The translations under genes and the position numbers were made by a program. Shown here piece after piece: positions 56,894 through 64,000 of a stretch of 64,000 nucleotides of DNA. A model generated the notes under the pieces. It had not been told where the DNA came from. It was given only the letters and a program-made list of their open reading frames with translations, and ran no database searches. Position 1 is the first letter of the stretch; every line of letters starts with the position of its first letter. This DNA is from Actinobaculum sp. 313 (GTDB lineage Bacteria; Actinomycetota; Actinomycetes; Actinomycetales; Actinomycetaceae), in NCBI RefSeq assembly GCF_003073475.1, contig NZ_CP029033.1, positions 682,001-746,000 on the forward strand, written 5' to 3'.

Positions 56894-58110
56894 GGCTGCT
56901 CCGTCAGGTGAAGGAAGACGTCCTCGAGGGTGGGGGCCTCGGAACTGAGTGAATAAAGGGCGAGGTTTGCGGCCGTGATAAGCGCCGGTATGCGCTGCGC
57001 CGCTTCGCGCCAACACGAGTCACCGGTGCGCGAAGAGTACGGCCGCGACGAGCATGATGGTGACGAGTACGGCCGCGACGAGCATGATGGTGACGAGTCC
57101 GGCCGCGACGAGCATGATGGTGAAGAGCTCGGTTCCCGGTCGTACGGAGATGAGTCCTGTTGCCTTGCCTTGCGCGGGCCGACGTTCCCTGACCGCATAC
57201 CGTATCCTGGCGAGTCACCTGATCGGGAATCGCGTGGCTCCAATGCGCTGGTCCGCCGATCGCCCGGATCCGAACCACTCGGTTCGGTGCCCTCGCGGCA
57301 AAGTGTGGCAGCGGAGTCGGCGTCGGCAATTCGGACGAGGACAGCCGTACCCTGCCGAATTGCGGACCGGCACCACGGTTCGGCGCGCAGCAGCGGCAGC
57401 AGTGCTTCCGGATCCGAGCACTCGATGCGCAGGCTGTGCCCGCCCACAGACGTCCGTAGTTCGGCCACGGACCCGGAGAACAATGCGCGTCCGGAACGAA
57501 GGACCAGCGCATGCGAGGCGACCTGGGCGACGTCGGACAAATCGTGAGAGGAGAGGATGATTGTCGCGTGCTCGCTCAGTCTCGCAATGAGCTCCAGGAC
57601 GGCATGGCGGCCGGCCGGGTCGAGCGCGGAGGTAGGCTCGTCAAGTACCAGCAACTCGGGTGCTCCGATCAGTGCCTGCGCCAGGCCGAGCCGTTGACGC
57701 ATGCCACGTGAGTAGCCGCGAATCGGGCGAGTCATGGCCTTCTCCAGGTCTGTCATTTCCAACAACGCCGGGATTCGCTTTGCTGCAGCGGCGGGGCGGA
57801 CGCCGACCAGCCGCGCCACGGACTCCAGGTACTCGTATGCCGTCATCCACTCGGGGAATGCCGGGACATCCGGGAGATACCCAAGGGCGCTCCGGGCGGA
57901 GCGCGATCCGGGAGGGGAGCCTAGAATCTTCACGGTTCCCGCGTCGGCACGCGCCAGGCCGAGCAGAATTCGCAAAGCCGTCGTCTTACCCGCGCCGTTG
58001 GGGCCGAGCAGTGCAAACACTGAGCCCTTGGGTACCTGGAAGCTGACGCCGTCAAGCGCCTGCACGCGTCCGAAGGAGCGGGCAACATTGGAAAACTCTA
58101 CATCTGTCAC
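56890..58110 (-). CDS. ABC transporter ATP-binding protein with repeat insertion
   Basis: 406-residue ABC ATPase, about 100 longer than usual. Walker A LLGPNGAGKTTALRILLGL, Q-loop GYLPDVPAFPEW, signature GYSRGMRQRLGLAQAL, Walker B LLVLDEPTSALDP, H-loop ILSSHDLSDV: all intact. From about residue 270 the C-terminal region holds a Ser/Pro/Cys/Arg-rich segment made of three 10-residue repeats (SSPSCSSRPD-type) from the 30-bp DNA array at 57035, before the conserved ending EAPTLEDVFLHLTEQ. GTG 58110 follows AAGGAGCACCC. Operon with the permease. Confidence 0.9.
   Translation of the reverse strand: MTDVEFSNVARSFGRVQALDGVSFQVPKGSVFALLGPNGAGKTTALRILLGLARADAGTVKILGSPPGSRSARSALGYLPDVPAFPEWMTAYEYLESVARLVGVRPAAAAKRIPALLEMTDLEKAMTRPIRGYSRGMRQRLGLAQALIGAPELLVLDEPTSALDPAGRHAVLELIARLSEHATIILSSHDLSDVAQVASHALVLRSGRALFSGSVAELRTSVGGHSLRIECSDPEALLPLLRAEPWCRSAIRQGTAVLVRIADADSAATLCREGTEPSGSDPGDRRTSALEPRDSRSGDSPGYGMRSGNVGPRKARQQDSSPYDREPSSSPSCSSRPDSSPSCSSRPYSSPSCSSRPYSSRTGDSCWREAAQRIPALITAANLALYSLSSEAPTLEDVFLHLTEQP
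57035..57124. repeat. 30-bp coding tandem repeat, three units
   Basis: Three adjacent 30-bp units (57035-57064, 57065-57094, 57095-57124), near identical, inside the ABC ATPase gene; in-frame, so they add ten residues each. Confidence 0.95.
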
Positions 58111-58374
58111 GGGTGCTCCTTCTCGCTGCCGCAGTGCGGAGATTCTGGTGTGTGCTCATCCTTGTATGGAGTGTTCATCGGGATCATTCATAGGTGTTGT
58201 TGAAGGGTGCGGTGACCACAGTGTTTTCGTGCTCTCAACGAGTAGAACTTGCCGCTTACGAGTAAAACTTGCCGCGAGTGGCATCGCTGGGCATGCGGCC
58301 ATGGCCATTTCATGTTGCCTCGTCGAGGCGACGCCGGGCCGCGTGTCTCCTTGCGGCATGCAACCACGGCCTTG

Positions 58375-58920
58375 TCATAATGTTTCGTTGACATGGCGCT
58401 GGGACGTATGTGTCGCCGTGGAACCGTCGTCGTACTGTGTTGGACCGTCGTCGTACAGCGCGGAAACACCCGCCTCGACTTTTGTGGTTCTAGGGGTGTC
58501 GTGGCGGGAGGAGGCGCCCAGGCCTTTTTTGGCCGTGGCATCGTTCGCCAACTCCGCCGCCAGACGGGCGTGGCGTGAACGCATGATGAAGAAGATAATC
58601 GGCCCGACGAGTTCACCGAGGATAATAATGACCGCCCAGAGCAGACGTGTTCGGCGCGAAGGGTTGTCCTGCGATGCCGTATCTGGAGGAGTTTCGGCAG
58701 CATCCACGCGCGCATCCGCCTCACCGTTCCTGCGGCTTTGACCCCTGGGCATGCCGGTGTCCAACGACCGCGTGCGTCCGATTGGCGGTACTAGATAATC
58801 GGGCATGCGTACCAAGGTCACAAGGGCCACTACGGCCAGTGTCAGTTGCACCAAGGCCAAGCAGGCAATGAAGACCTTCACCGCGGTTGGCAGGGCGAAA
58901 AAGGCGTCCAGTCCGTTCAT
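58375..58920 (-). CDS. PLDc_N-type two-helix membrane protein
   Basis: 181-residue protein with an N-terminal hydrophobic helix (VFIACLALVQLTLAVVALVTL), a polar stretch of about 50 residues, and a second helix VIIILGELVGPIIFFIMRSRH, the layout of the phospholipase D N-terminal (PLDc_N) superfamily; the C-terminus is polar. ATG 58920 overlaps the stop of the upstream gene (ATGA), with GGAGAGGTGCG. Part of the PadR/HAAS cluster. Function unknown; this fold often occurs alone in membrane stress operons. Confidence 0.72.
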   Translation of the reverse strand: MNGLDAFFALPTAVKVFIACLALVQLTLAVVALVTLVRMPDYLVPPIGRTRSLDTGMPRGQSRRNGEADARVDAAETPPDTASQDNPSRRTRLLWAVIIILGELVGPIIFFIMRSRHARLAAELANDATAKKGLGASSRHDTPRTTKVEAGVSALYDDGPTQYDDGSTATHTSQRHVNETL

Positions 58921-59795
58921 CGCACCTCTCCAGGAACTTGTGCCGAGTTGGCGTCCGTGACGTGCCGCAGTCCAGAGCGTGTGGCCAGAATGAGGAGAAC
59001 CGGCTCGATGGCCAGGGAGGCGGCACTGGCGCCAAGGACCCAAAGTGGATGGATGCGTCCATCACGTGACTTCAGCGCAAATAGCGCCGAGCTGAGCAGT
59101 GAGGCGTTCAGCAGACTCCCCATAGATCCGCGGATTAGTGCATCGCGGATATCATCCCCCTCGCGGGCCGCCCAGATGGCGGTGCCGAAATTCGCTGCGC
59201 CGAGAAGGGCCGTGCCGAGTGTTGGATCAATGGTGCCACGAACCTTCCCCGTCAGAGAGATGTTCAGCGGGAGCCGCTTGCCTCGTCGTCGTGCGGTCAG
59301 TGTTGCGGCAACGGTTCCGGCTGCCAGCACGCTCGGGAAGAAGCGCACGATGCGGCGCATGTACTCGGGGATGGCTGCTAGGACCTCGTCGTCGACGTCG
59401 TCGGGGCGGAGCAGGCCAAGTTTCACGGCGACCGCGCCCATGTTCAGGTCAGCTCCGGCGCCGAACACTCGCTTGACGAACAGTCGTGGGGAGCTGGGAT
59501 CCCACAGCCGGGCGCGCGCGTCGGCGTCGAACAGGCCGGAGAAGTTTAAATCGAGGTTCGGGTTTGCGCCGCTGCCTTCGTCGTCGGGATCAGCCTCTGC
59601 CCCGGGAGCGGCGACGGCGGCAAGTTGTTCGGCGAGCCGTGCGGGGGCACCTAGTGATTCAGGGGTGGTGCCGTCGCTCAGGAGCGATTCGATCTCGCGC
59701 AGGATGTCGGTGCGGCGCGGTTCCTCGATGCGCCGTTGTGTCAGCTCGTGATCGAGCTCTTGTAGGTACAACTGTCCGTTGAGGTTGTCAGGCAT
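58917..59795 (-). CDS. HAAS-domain membrane protein
   Basis: 292-residue protein. The N-terminal ~65 residues (MPDNLNGQLYLQELDHELTQ, RRIEEPRRTDILREIESLL) are the HAAS (DUF1700-like) helical domain that accompanies PadR regulators. The rest is a soluble-to-membrane region with several weak hydrophobic segments (IPEYMRRIVRFFPSVLAAGTVAATL, TALLGAANFGTAIWAA, NASLLSSALFALK, LWVLGASAASLAIEPVLLIL). ATG 59795 has GGAGGTATCG. It overlaps the PadR stop by eight bases. PadR-HAAS pairs usually sense and control a membrane system; here the next gene is PLDc_N and then the ABC exporter. Confidence 0.78.
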   Translation of the reverse strand: MPDNLNGQLYLQELDHELTQRRIEEPRRTDILREIESLLSDGTTPESLGAPARLAEQLAAVAAPGAEADPDDEGSGANPNLDLNFSGLFDADARARLWDPSSPRLFVKRVFGAGADLNMGAVAVKLGLLRPDDVDDEVLAAIPEYMRRIVRFFPSVLAAGTVAATLTARRRGKRLPLNISLTGKVRGTIDPTLGTALLGAANFGTAIWAAREGDDIRDALIRGSMGSLLNASLLSSALFALKSRDGRIHPLWVLGASAASLAIEPVLLILATRSGLRHVTDANSAQVPGEVR

Positions 59796-60128
59796 CGATA
59801 CCTCCGAGTAAAGCGTTTAAGGCGGATGACATCGCCGTCCAAGCGGTGTGTTGGGCGGCGAGAGCATCGCGGCCGGTGGCGGTTAGTTGGTAGTACTTGC
59901 GCGGTGGTCCGACGGGGGACTCCTGCCATTTCGTGGCGAGAAGTCCGGCTTTGGCCAGCCGGGTCAGGATGGGGTAGACGGTTCCGGCCCCCGAGTCGAG
60001 CCCGGGTGGGCCGCCAATGCGGCGACGATTTGCCCGCCATAGGTGGGTTCTTTGTCCAGCAGGGCAAGGATTGCAAGTTCAAGCACGCCTTTGCGTAGCT
60101 GTGTGGCTTGCGTTGTTTGGCCTGCCAT
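59788..60128 (-). pseudogene. PadR-family regulator, frameshifted
   Basis: Winged-helix repressor of the PadR group. ATG 60128 has AGAGAGGAGGAACG. MAGQTTQATQLRKGVLELAI and LALLDKEPTYGGQIVAALAAHPG are in frame one, after which it reads GSTRGPEPSTPS and stops. One base restored at about 60001-60006 gives LDSGAGTVYPILTRLAKAGLLATKWQESP, then VGPPRKYYQLTATGRDALAA and the natural end ALNALLGGIDA at TGA 59788-59790. The 341-bp span is one short of a multiple of three, as expected for a one-base loss. Intact, it would be a 113-residue autoregulator of the operon; the break may be a sequencing error. Confidence 0.8.
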
Positions 60129-60163
60129 CGTTCCTCCTCTCTTGCACGTGGTCAGTGTTCGTG

Positions 60164-60201
60164 GAGAGTCCGCCTGTTTCTTCTCTGGCGGACTCTCTTT
60201 T
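60164..60201 (+). terminator. Hairpin with T tract in the PadR leader
   Basis: Eleven-base perfect stem GAGAGTCCGCC / GGCGGACTCTC, loop TGTTTCTTCTCT, then TTTT. Rho-independent by form on the plus strand, although no plus-strand transcript is known here; on the minus strand it lies in the 5' leader of padR. Confidence 0.6.
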
Positions 60202-60322
60202 GTTGATCAACCCGTCAACGTTGTTGATCGACCCGTCGATGTTCGTGATCAACATGTCAATGTCGTTGTTCGACCTGATCGAGCTGATCGGCCTGCCGGT
60301 GTTCGTGATCGACATATCGACG
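60201..60322. repeat. 21-bp degenerate repeat, five units
   Basis: TGTTGATCAACCCGTCAACGT and four imperfect units follow at 21-bp steps (60201, 60222, 60243, 60264) with another at about 60302. Palindromic TTGATCAA/TCGATC elements recur. In the padR leader region. Confidence 0.7.
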
Positions 60323-60354
60323 TTGTGTGGCTCATTGAATGCCTCCATCATAGA

Positions 60355-60396
60355 TGTATAACCTAGTAGCGTGCAATACCAACTAGTAGGTATTGC
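60355..60396 (-). promoter_or_regulatory. padR promoter with PadR-like operator palindrome
   Basis: Two half-sites GCAATACC and GGTATTGC (60373-60396) are exact inverted repeats with an AACTAGTA centre. On the minus strand, -35 TTGGTA (60377-60382) and -10 TATACA (60355-60360) are 16 bases apart, with the operator over the -35. This is the layout expected for PadR autorepression. Confidence 0.55.
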
Positions 60397-60641
60397 AAGC
60401 TTTGCCACACGAGGAGCGGTTGGGACGTGGGTGGGGAGCGGTGGGCCGGAGCAGTCGGGCGTGTCTACGACCTGGCCGCCCGCGATGGCTGCGGGATGGC
60501 CGTGGCTGCAAGGGCGGGCCTCGGCTGGGGCACGGCAGTCTCTGATGCGTTGCCACGCGGCGATGAGAGCATCCGGGCCGGTCCAGGCAGGACAGCGCGC
60601 TGCAACACAGCCGCTGAGATCGGCAGGGTTCCGGGCGGGCG

Positions 60642-60647
60642 TACGCT
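60642..60647 (+). promoter_or_regulatory. -10 box, leaderless start of DUF488 gene
   Basis: TACGCT, six bases, ATG 60654. Confidence 0.45.
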
Positions 60648-60653
60648 GGGACT

Positions 60654-60935
60654 ATGGCAGTCTTTCGCGTTCAACGTGTTTACGAGGACGTCGACCAGGC
60701 AGACGGCTATCGAGTGTTGGTTGACCGGATGTGGTCGCAGAAGCTCACTAAAGAAGCGGCACACATCGACGAGGGAGACCGCGATGTCGCCCCAGCAACG
60801 AACTTGGGTGTTGCCAGCACCGAACTACGGCGTTTGTTTGGCCACGATCCGGCGAGGATGCAAGAGTTCTCTGCGCGATATCGTCAAGAGTTGGAGGCAA
60901 GCGGTGCGGCTGCGGCGATCAGACTCTGTGTCTAA
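60654..60935 (+). CDS. DUF488/YeaO-like fragment
   Basis: 93 residues matching the first two thirds of the YeaO family (VQRVYEDVDQADGYRVLVDR, MWSQKLTKEAAHIDEGDRDVAP, ELRRLFGHDPARMQEFSARY). The last third (the LTLLYAAKD...NHA segment) is absent, and there is an extra eight-residue loop TNLGVAST before ELRR, so it is probably decayed. Leaderless promoter retained. Confidence 0.65.
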   Translation: MAVFRVQRVYEDVDQADGYRVLVDRMWSQKLTKEAAHIDEGDRDVAPATNLGVASTELRRLFGHDPARMQEFSARYRQELEASGAAAAIRLCV

Positions 60936-61197
60936 AACACCATATGAGTACCGAATTCGCGGTGTTGAGTGGGGCATGTGATAGGACTCTACGAACAGAT
61001 GGCTTCCTAGACAATGCAACGAGGCCGACAGTCCAAATCGGAATCACGCACCCCACACCGAGCAGACACTTACATTCTCAAGCTCCCGACTAACTACGTG
61101 CCTGCCCGAAAAGCCGCGGACGAGGGGAAATGTTCAACGCTATTCAAGACTCAGTCAATTTTCGTTACATGGCTGGTTCGCGCACAGGGGAGGCGCT

Positions 61198-61203
61198 TAG
61201 ACT
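61198..61203 (+). promoter_or_regulatory. -10 box, leaderless start of M18 aminopeptidase
   Basis: TAGACT, seven bases, ATG 61211. Confidence 0.4.
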
Positions 61204-61210
61204 TGTCCCT

Positions 61211-62974
61211 ATGCGTAACCGAAAACAGCGCCTCGCGGCTGGTCCGCAGCTAGACCGCGACGCTTCAACCGCGAGCACGGATGCGCACAGCTCCGGCGTA
61301 GGTGGCTCCAAACAGGGCAGCTCGGCTCGACCTCGCGGTAACCCGGCGGATGGCCGCTCAGTTTCCGGCGGTTCTCGGCTAGGGAATCATTTTTTCCCGC
61401 AGGAGGCTCTGGGCTTCTTCGATGGCCACGTGGCAGGTCTCAATACGGACATCAACGACGCGGCGTACCGCGATGCGGACCGCAACGATGCGACAGTCAT
61501 CGATAACGGCGGTATGGCAGATCGCAACAACACCCGCCCGGCAGGCCCTGGCGCCGTTCAGATGGAGAGCTTTGGCGACGACCAAGGTGTAAACGGCGAC
61601 GCACGACTGGCACACGCACGCGACCTCGCCGAATTCATCTTGGCATCCCCGGTTTCGTATCACGCGGCGGAAGAGGGAGCCCGCCGCCTTGCAGCGGTCG
61701 GGTTCACACGCCAGGAGGAAACCGAGCCGTGGGATGCCACGCCCGGTGGGCATTATCTGGTTCGTGGCGGAGCCTTGTGTGCGTGGTGGGTGCCGGAGCA
61801 AGTGGGGCCCGGCAGTGCTTTCCGCATCGTCGGAGCCCATACGGATTCACCCGGTTTCAAACTTAAGCCTAACCCGAATTCTACTGCATACGGTTTCGCG
61901 CAGGTCGATGTTGAGACCTACGGCGGGCTGTTGCGCAACTCGTGGCTGAACCGTGAGTTGGGCATAGCCGGGCGAGTCACGACGTTGGACGGCGAGGTTC
62001 ACCTTCTGCGCACCGATGCGTTGATGGTGATCCCGCAGCTGGCAATCCACTTGGACCGCGGTGCGAATGATGGTCTGACTCTTGATCCGCAGCGGCACCT
62101 TCGTCCTGTGTGGGCACTCGGCCAGTGCGACCTCTTCGAGGTGATTGCGCGCGCGGCCGGTGTTGAACCGGACCGGATCGCGGGCACCGACTTGTACGCA
62201 TATGACACTCAGGCGCCGCAGATCATTTCGAATACCTTCCTGGCGTCCGGGCGGCAGGACAACCTGGTCTCGGTACATGCGGCCGTGGTGGCCTTGTGTG
62301 CTGCGGTGATCAGCGCGGGAGCCGCGGCTACACATAAGAAACGCCGATTCCGTCGCGGGGCGGCCACCAATGCGGCGACGAATGCGCAGAGGCCCGCGCA
62401 GCCGACCACGGGGGCAGACATGGCGGTCCCCCTTGCGCATGGCGATATTGCCGTCTTCGCGGCCTTCGACCATGAGGAAGTCGGTTCCGCCACCACAACG
62501 GGGGCGTCCGGTCCTTTGCTGGAGGCGGTGCTACGCCGCACAGCGCAAGCGTTCGGCGCCGACGAGGACGAGTACTATCGCATGCTTGCTCGTAGTAGCT
62601 GCGTGAGTTCTGACGTGGGGCACTCGATAAACCCGAACTACCCGGAGAAGCACGATCCAGACCATTATCCGCTGCTCGGACGCGGCCCGATCATTAAGGT
62701 TAACGCCGCGCAGCGTTACGCCTCGGATGCACTGGGTGAGTCATTGTGGCTGCGTGCCTGCCAGGCAGCGGGCCTGCCGACGCAGGAGTTCGTTTCCAAC
62801 AATGCGGTTCCCTGTGGCAGTACCATCGGCCCACTCACGGCTACGCGTCTGGGGATCACCACCGTTGACGTCGGCATTCCACTCTTGTCCATGCATTCCG
62901 CCCGAGAGATATCCGGGGTTTATGATTCTTGGGCACTCGCCGAGATTCTGAAGGGGTACTGGACTATTGCGTAA
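61211..62974 (+). CDS. M18 aspartyl aminopeptidase-like metallopeptidase
   Basis: M18-family zinc aminopeptidase, 587 residues from ATG 61211 (leaderless). Zinc ligands and catalytic residues: VGAHTDSPGFKLKPNP (His, Asp), SGRQDNLVSVHAA (bridging Asp), FDHEEVGSATTTGASG (catalytic Glu pair), and SMHSAREISGVYD (C-terminal His). The enzyme domain starts at MESFGDDQ (ATG 61562); about 115 low-complexity residues precede it and may be an artefact of the start choice. A Gln/Pro/Ala-rich loop of about 35 residues (ATHKKRRFRRGAATNAATNA) interrupts the fold. Cytosolic dipeptide/oligopeptide trimming. Confidence 0.88.
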   Translation: MRNRKQRLAAGPQLDRDASTASTDAHSSGVGGSKQGSSARPRGNPADGRSVSGGSRLGNHFFPQEALGFFDGHVAGLNTDINDAAYRDADRNDATVIDNGGMADRNNTRPAGPGAVQMESFGDDQGVNGDARLAHARDLAEFILASPVSYHAAEEGARRLAAVGFTRQEETEPWDATPGGHYLVRGGALCAWWVPEQVGPGSAFRIVGAHTDSPGFKLKPNPNSTAYGFAQVDVETYGGLLRNSWLNRELGIAGRVTTLDGEVHLLRTDALMVIPQLAIHLDRGANDGLTLDPQRHLRPVWALGQCDLFEVIARAAGVEPDRIAGTDLYAYDTQAPQIISNTFLASGRQDNLVSVHAAVVALCAAVISAGAAATHKKRRFRRGAATNAATNAQRPAQPTTGADMAVPLAHGDIAVFAAFDHEEVGSATTTGASGPLLEAVLRRTAQAFGADEDEYYRMLARSSCVSSDVGHSINPNYPEKHDPDHYPLLGRGPIIKVNAAQRYASDALGESLWLRACQAAGLPTQEFVSNNAVPCGSTIGPLTATRLGITTVDVGIPLLSMHSAREISGVYDSWALAEILKGYWTIA

Positions 62975-64000
62975 ACTTCCGATTTTCAACGCAGCGTTCA
63001 CGCTGGACCGTGCCGCCTTCGACCACCCGGATCGAGTGTCGCTGACCTATGGTCAACAATCGTGGACAGTGGCTCAGGCGGCGACGGCCACTCGACGCCT
63101 TGCGCAACTTTTGGCGCAGGTGGGGGTGAGCGCTGGTGACCGCGTCATGCTGGTCTCTCACAACTCGCCGTATCATTTGTTCTTCCACATTGCTTGTGCG
63201 CGGCTTGGCGCGGTGCTGGTGCCGGTGTCCTTCCGCCTTACGCAGTTCGAGCTGCAGGCCTTGGTGGATTTCTGTTCGCCCCGCACAGTGATCTGCGAGC
63301 CGGAGGTAGCTGCCAGAGGGTCTTTCACCTCCACCGGAACGCTTATGCATTTCGTCATCGACGACGACGTCCAAGCCGGCCCGCTGACTCCCGGACTGGC
63401 GGTGGGATACCTCGGTCTAACAGCTGCTCTCATCGCTTTCGATGGTGAATTTATTGCAGATGGAGCCGACGACGGGCCCCTGGAACTGAACCAGCATGAC
63501 TACCCGGAAGGCTTGGCGGATATTTTCTTCGTCGCCGGTACTGTCGGCCAACCACGTGGCACGGAACTGACCCACGAAAACCTGTGGTGGGGGTCGAGAA
63601 ACTTCCGTGACGCCCTGGGCTACAACAACGACGACGTCGCACTAGTAGCGGCACCACTGTCGCATGTCAGTGGCTTTAACTGCGTGACACTCGATCTATT
63701 CGCCAGTGGCGGGCATGTGGTGATCACCCGTGACTTCGACCCCGCTGCCATACTACAGATGATCGAAGCGCACCGGGTGACTGTGTTCTTCGGTATGTCC
63801 ACCATGTACTTGGCGCTGTCCGGGCACCCGGACTTTGCGACGCGTGACCTCAGTTCCTGGCGCCTGCCATTGGTGGGTGGCACGCATGTTCCGCCTCCGC
63901 TGTTAGGAAGGCTTGCCAGCAGGCACCTGCGCCCCCTGCCGGTGTGGGGACTACCTGAAACAGCCGCCGCGATCGCCTACCTACCATTTGAACACTGTGC
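62967..64000 (+). CDS. AMP-forming acyl-CoA synthetase, 3' end cut by window
   Basis: Partial (344 codons seen) ANL-superfamily enzyme. Starts at TTG 62967 (LRKLPIFNAAFTLDRAAFDH), eight bases into the end of the aminopeptidase gene, with AAGGGGTACTGG upstream. Adenylation motif A3 reads VAGTVGQPRGTELTHENLWW, a variant of the TSGTTGxPKG loop in which the lysine becomes arginine; A5 begins LPLVGGTHVPPPLL at the window edge. Domain order fits MenE/FadD-like ligases rather than NRPS. Coupled to the M18 gene. Confidence 0.8.
   Translation, partial: MRKLPIFNAAFTLDRAAFDHPDRVSLTYGQQSWTVAQAATATRRLAQLLAQVGVSAGDRVMLVSHNSPYHLFFHIACARLGAVLVPVSFRLTQFELQALVDFCSPRTVICEPEVAARGSFTSTGTLMHFVIDDDVQAGPLTPGLAVGYLGLTAALIAFDGEFIADGADDGPLELNQHDYPEGLADIFFVAGTVGQPRGTELTHENLWWGSRNFRDALGYNNDDVALVAAPLSHVSGFNCVTLDLFASGGHVVITRDFDPAAILQMIEAHRVTVFFGMSTMYLALSGHPDFATRDLSSWRLPLVGGTHVPPPLLGRLASRHLRPLPVWGLPETAAAIAYLPFEHC

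Noticed and set aside
60079-60408. 109-codon minus-strand frame across the padR leader
   Set aside because: Its centre is the 21-bp array translated, and it conflicts with padR in another frame.

Overview
The window is GC-rich (roughly 60% by eye) actinobacterial chromosome, probably from the Actinomycetaceae or a close relative. Supporting markers are an OpcA/Zwf pair, a MetP/MetS methionine transporter with its tiny subunit, a FadD15-type acyl-CoA ligase, PadR and TetR regulators, and many leaderless starts (TANNNT six or seven bases before the start codon). The taxonomic call is inference from gene content only. No rRNA, tRNA or CRISPR array was seen.

Layout. 1-2467 is a RapA-like SNF2 helicase running off the left edge. 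2.6-8.3 kb carries a lone Imm1-type immunity gene and a SWIM/SNF2 helicase split into pieces by at least one clear single-base frameshift. 8.3-10.7 kb is a segmental duplication of a zinc-ribbon/DUF4190 membrane protein with a decayed IS256-family transposase between the copies. 10.8-12.6 kb has an aldo/keto reductase and a coupled membrane-protein/XRE pair. 13.8-23.1 kb holds a glutamine synthetase, an RclA-like flavoprotein, a divergent TetR/MFS pair, and a FemX-like gene coupled to BrnQ. 23.9-28.4 kb pairs a frameshifted tannase-like lipoprotein with an MFS permease and an alpha/beta esterase. 29-35 kb has a nonsense-interrupted methyltransferase, an APC permease and the zwf-opcA pair. 35.6-37.6 kb is metP-metS. 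37.9-51.7 kb holds a dehydrogenase, a PH-like membrane protein, a patatin, cstA with its YbdD partner, a dicarboxylate symporter, cycA and fadD. 52.2-55.2 kb has two paralogous lipoproteins and a frameshifted aminotransferase-like gene. 56.1-60.1 kb is an ABC exporter followed by a PadR/HAAS/PLDc_N cluster. The right end carries a DUF488 remnant, an M18 aminopeptidase and the start of an acyl-CoA synthetase.

How the genes relate. Transport dominates: nine permeases for amino acids, methionine/alanine, dicarboxylates, pyruvate or peptides, and unknown drugs or acids. Zwf/OpcA supplies NADPH. Tannase, MFS permease and BD-FAE-like esterase could form a plant-phenolic ester locus (inference).

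Two genome-wide traits stand out. First, the gene-free stretches (0.3-1.2 kb) are full of degenerate tandem repeats, hairpin-forming repeats and a 120-bp MITE-like element, and several proteins carry low-complexity insertions made from the same kind of short repeats. Second, at least four genes carry single-base indels, mostly in G/C runs, and one has a nonsense codon. This is either real decay or sequencing error, and the two cannot be separated from the sequence alone.
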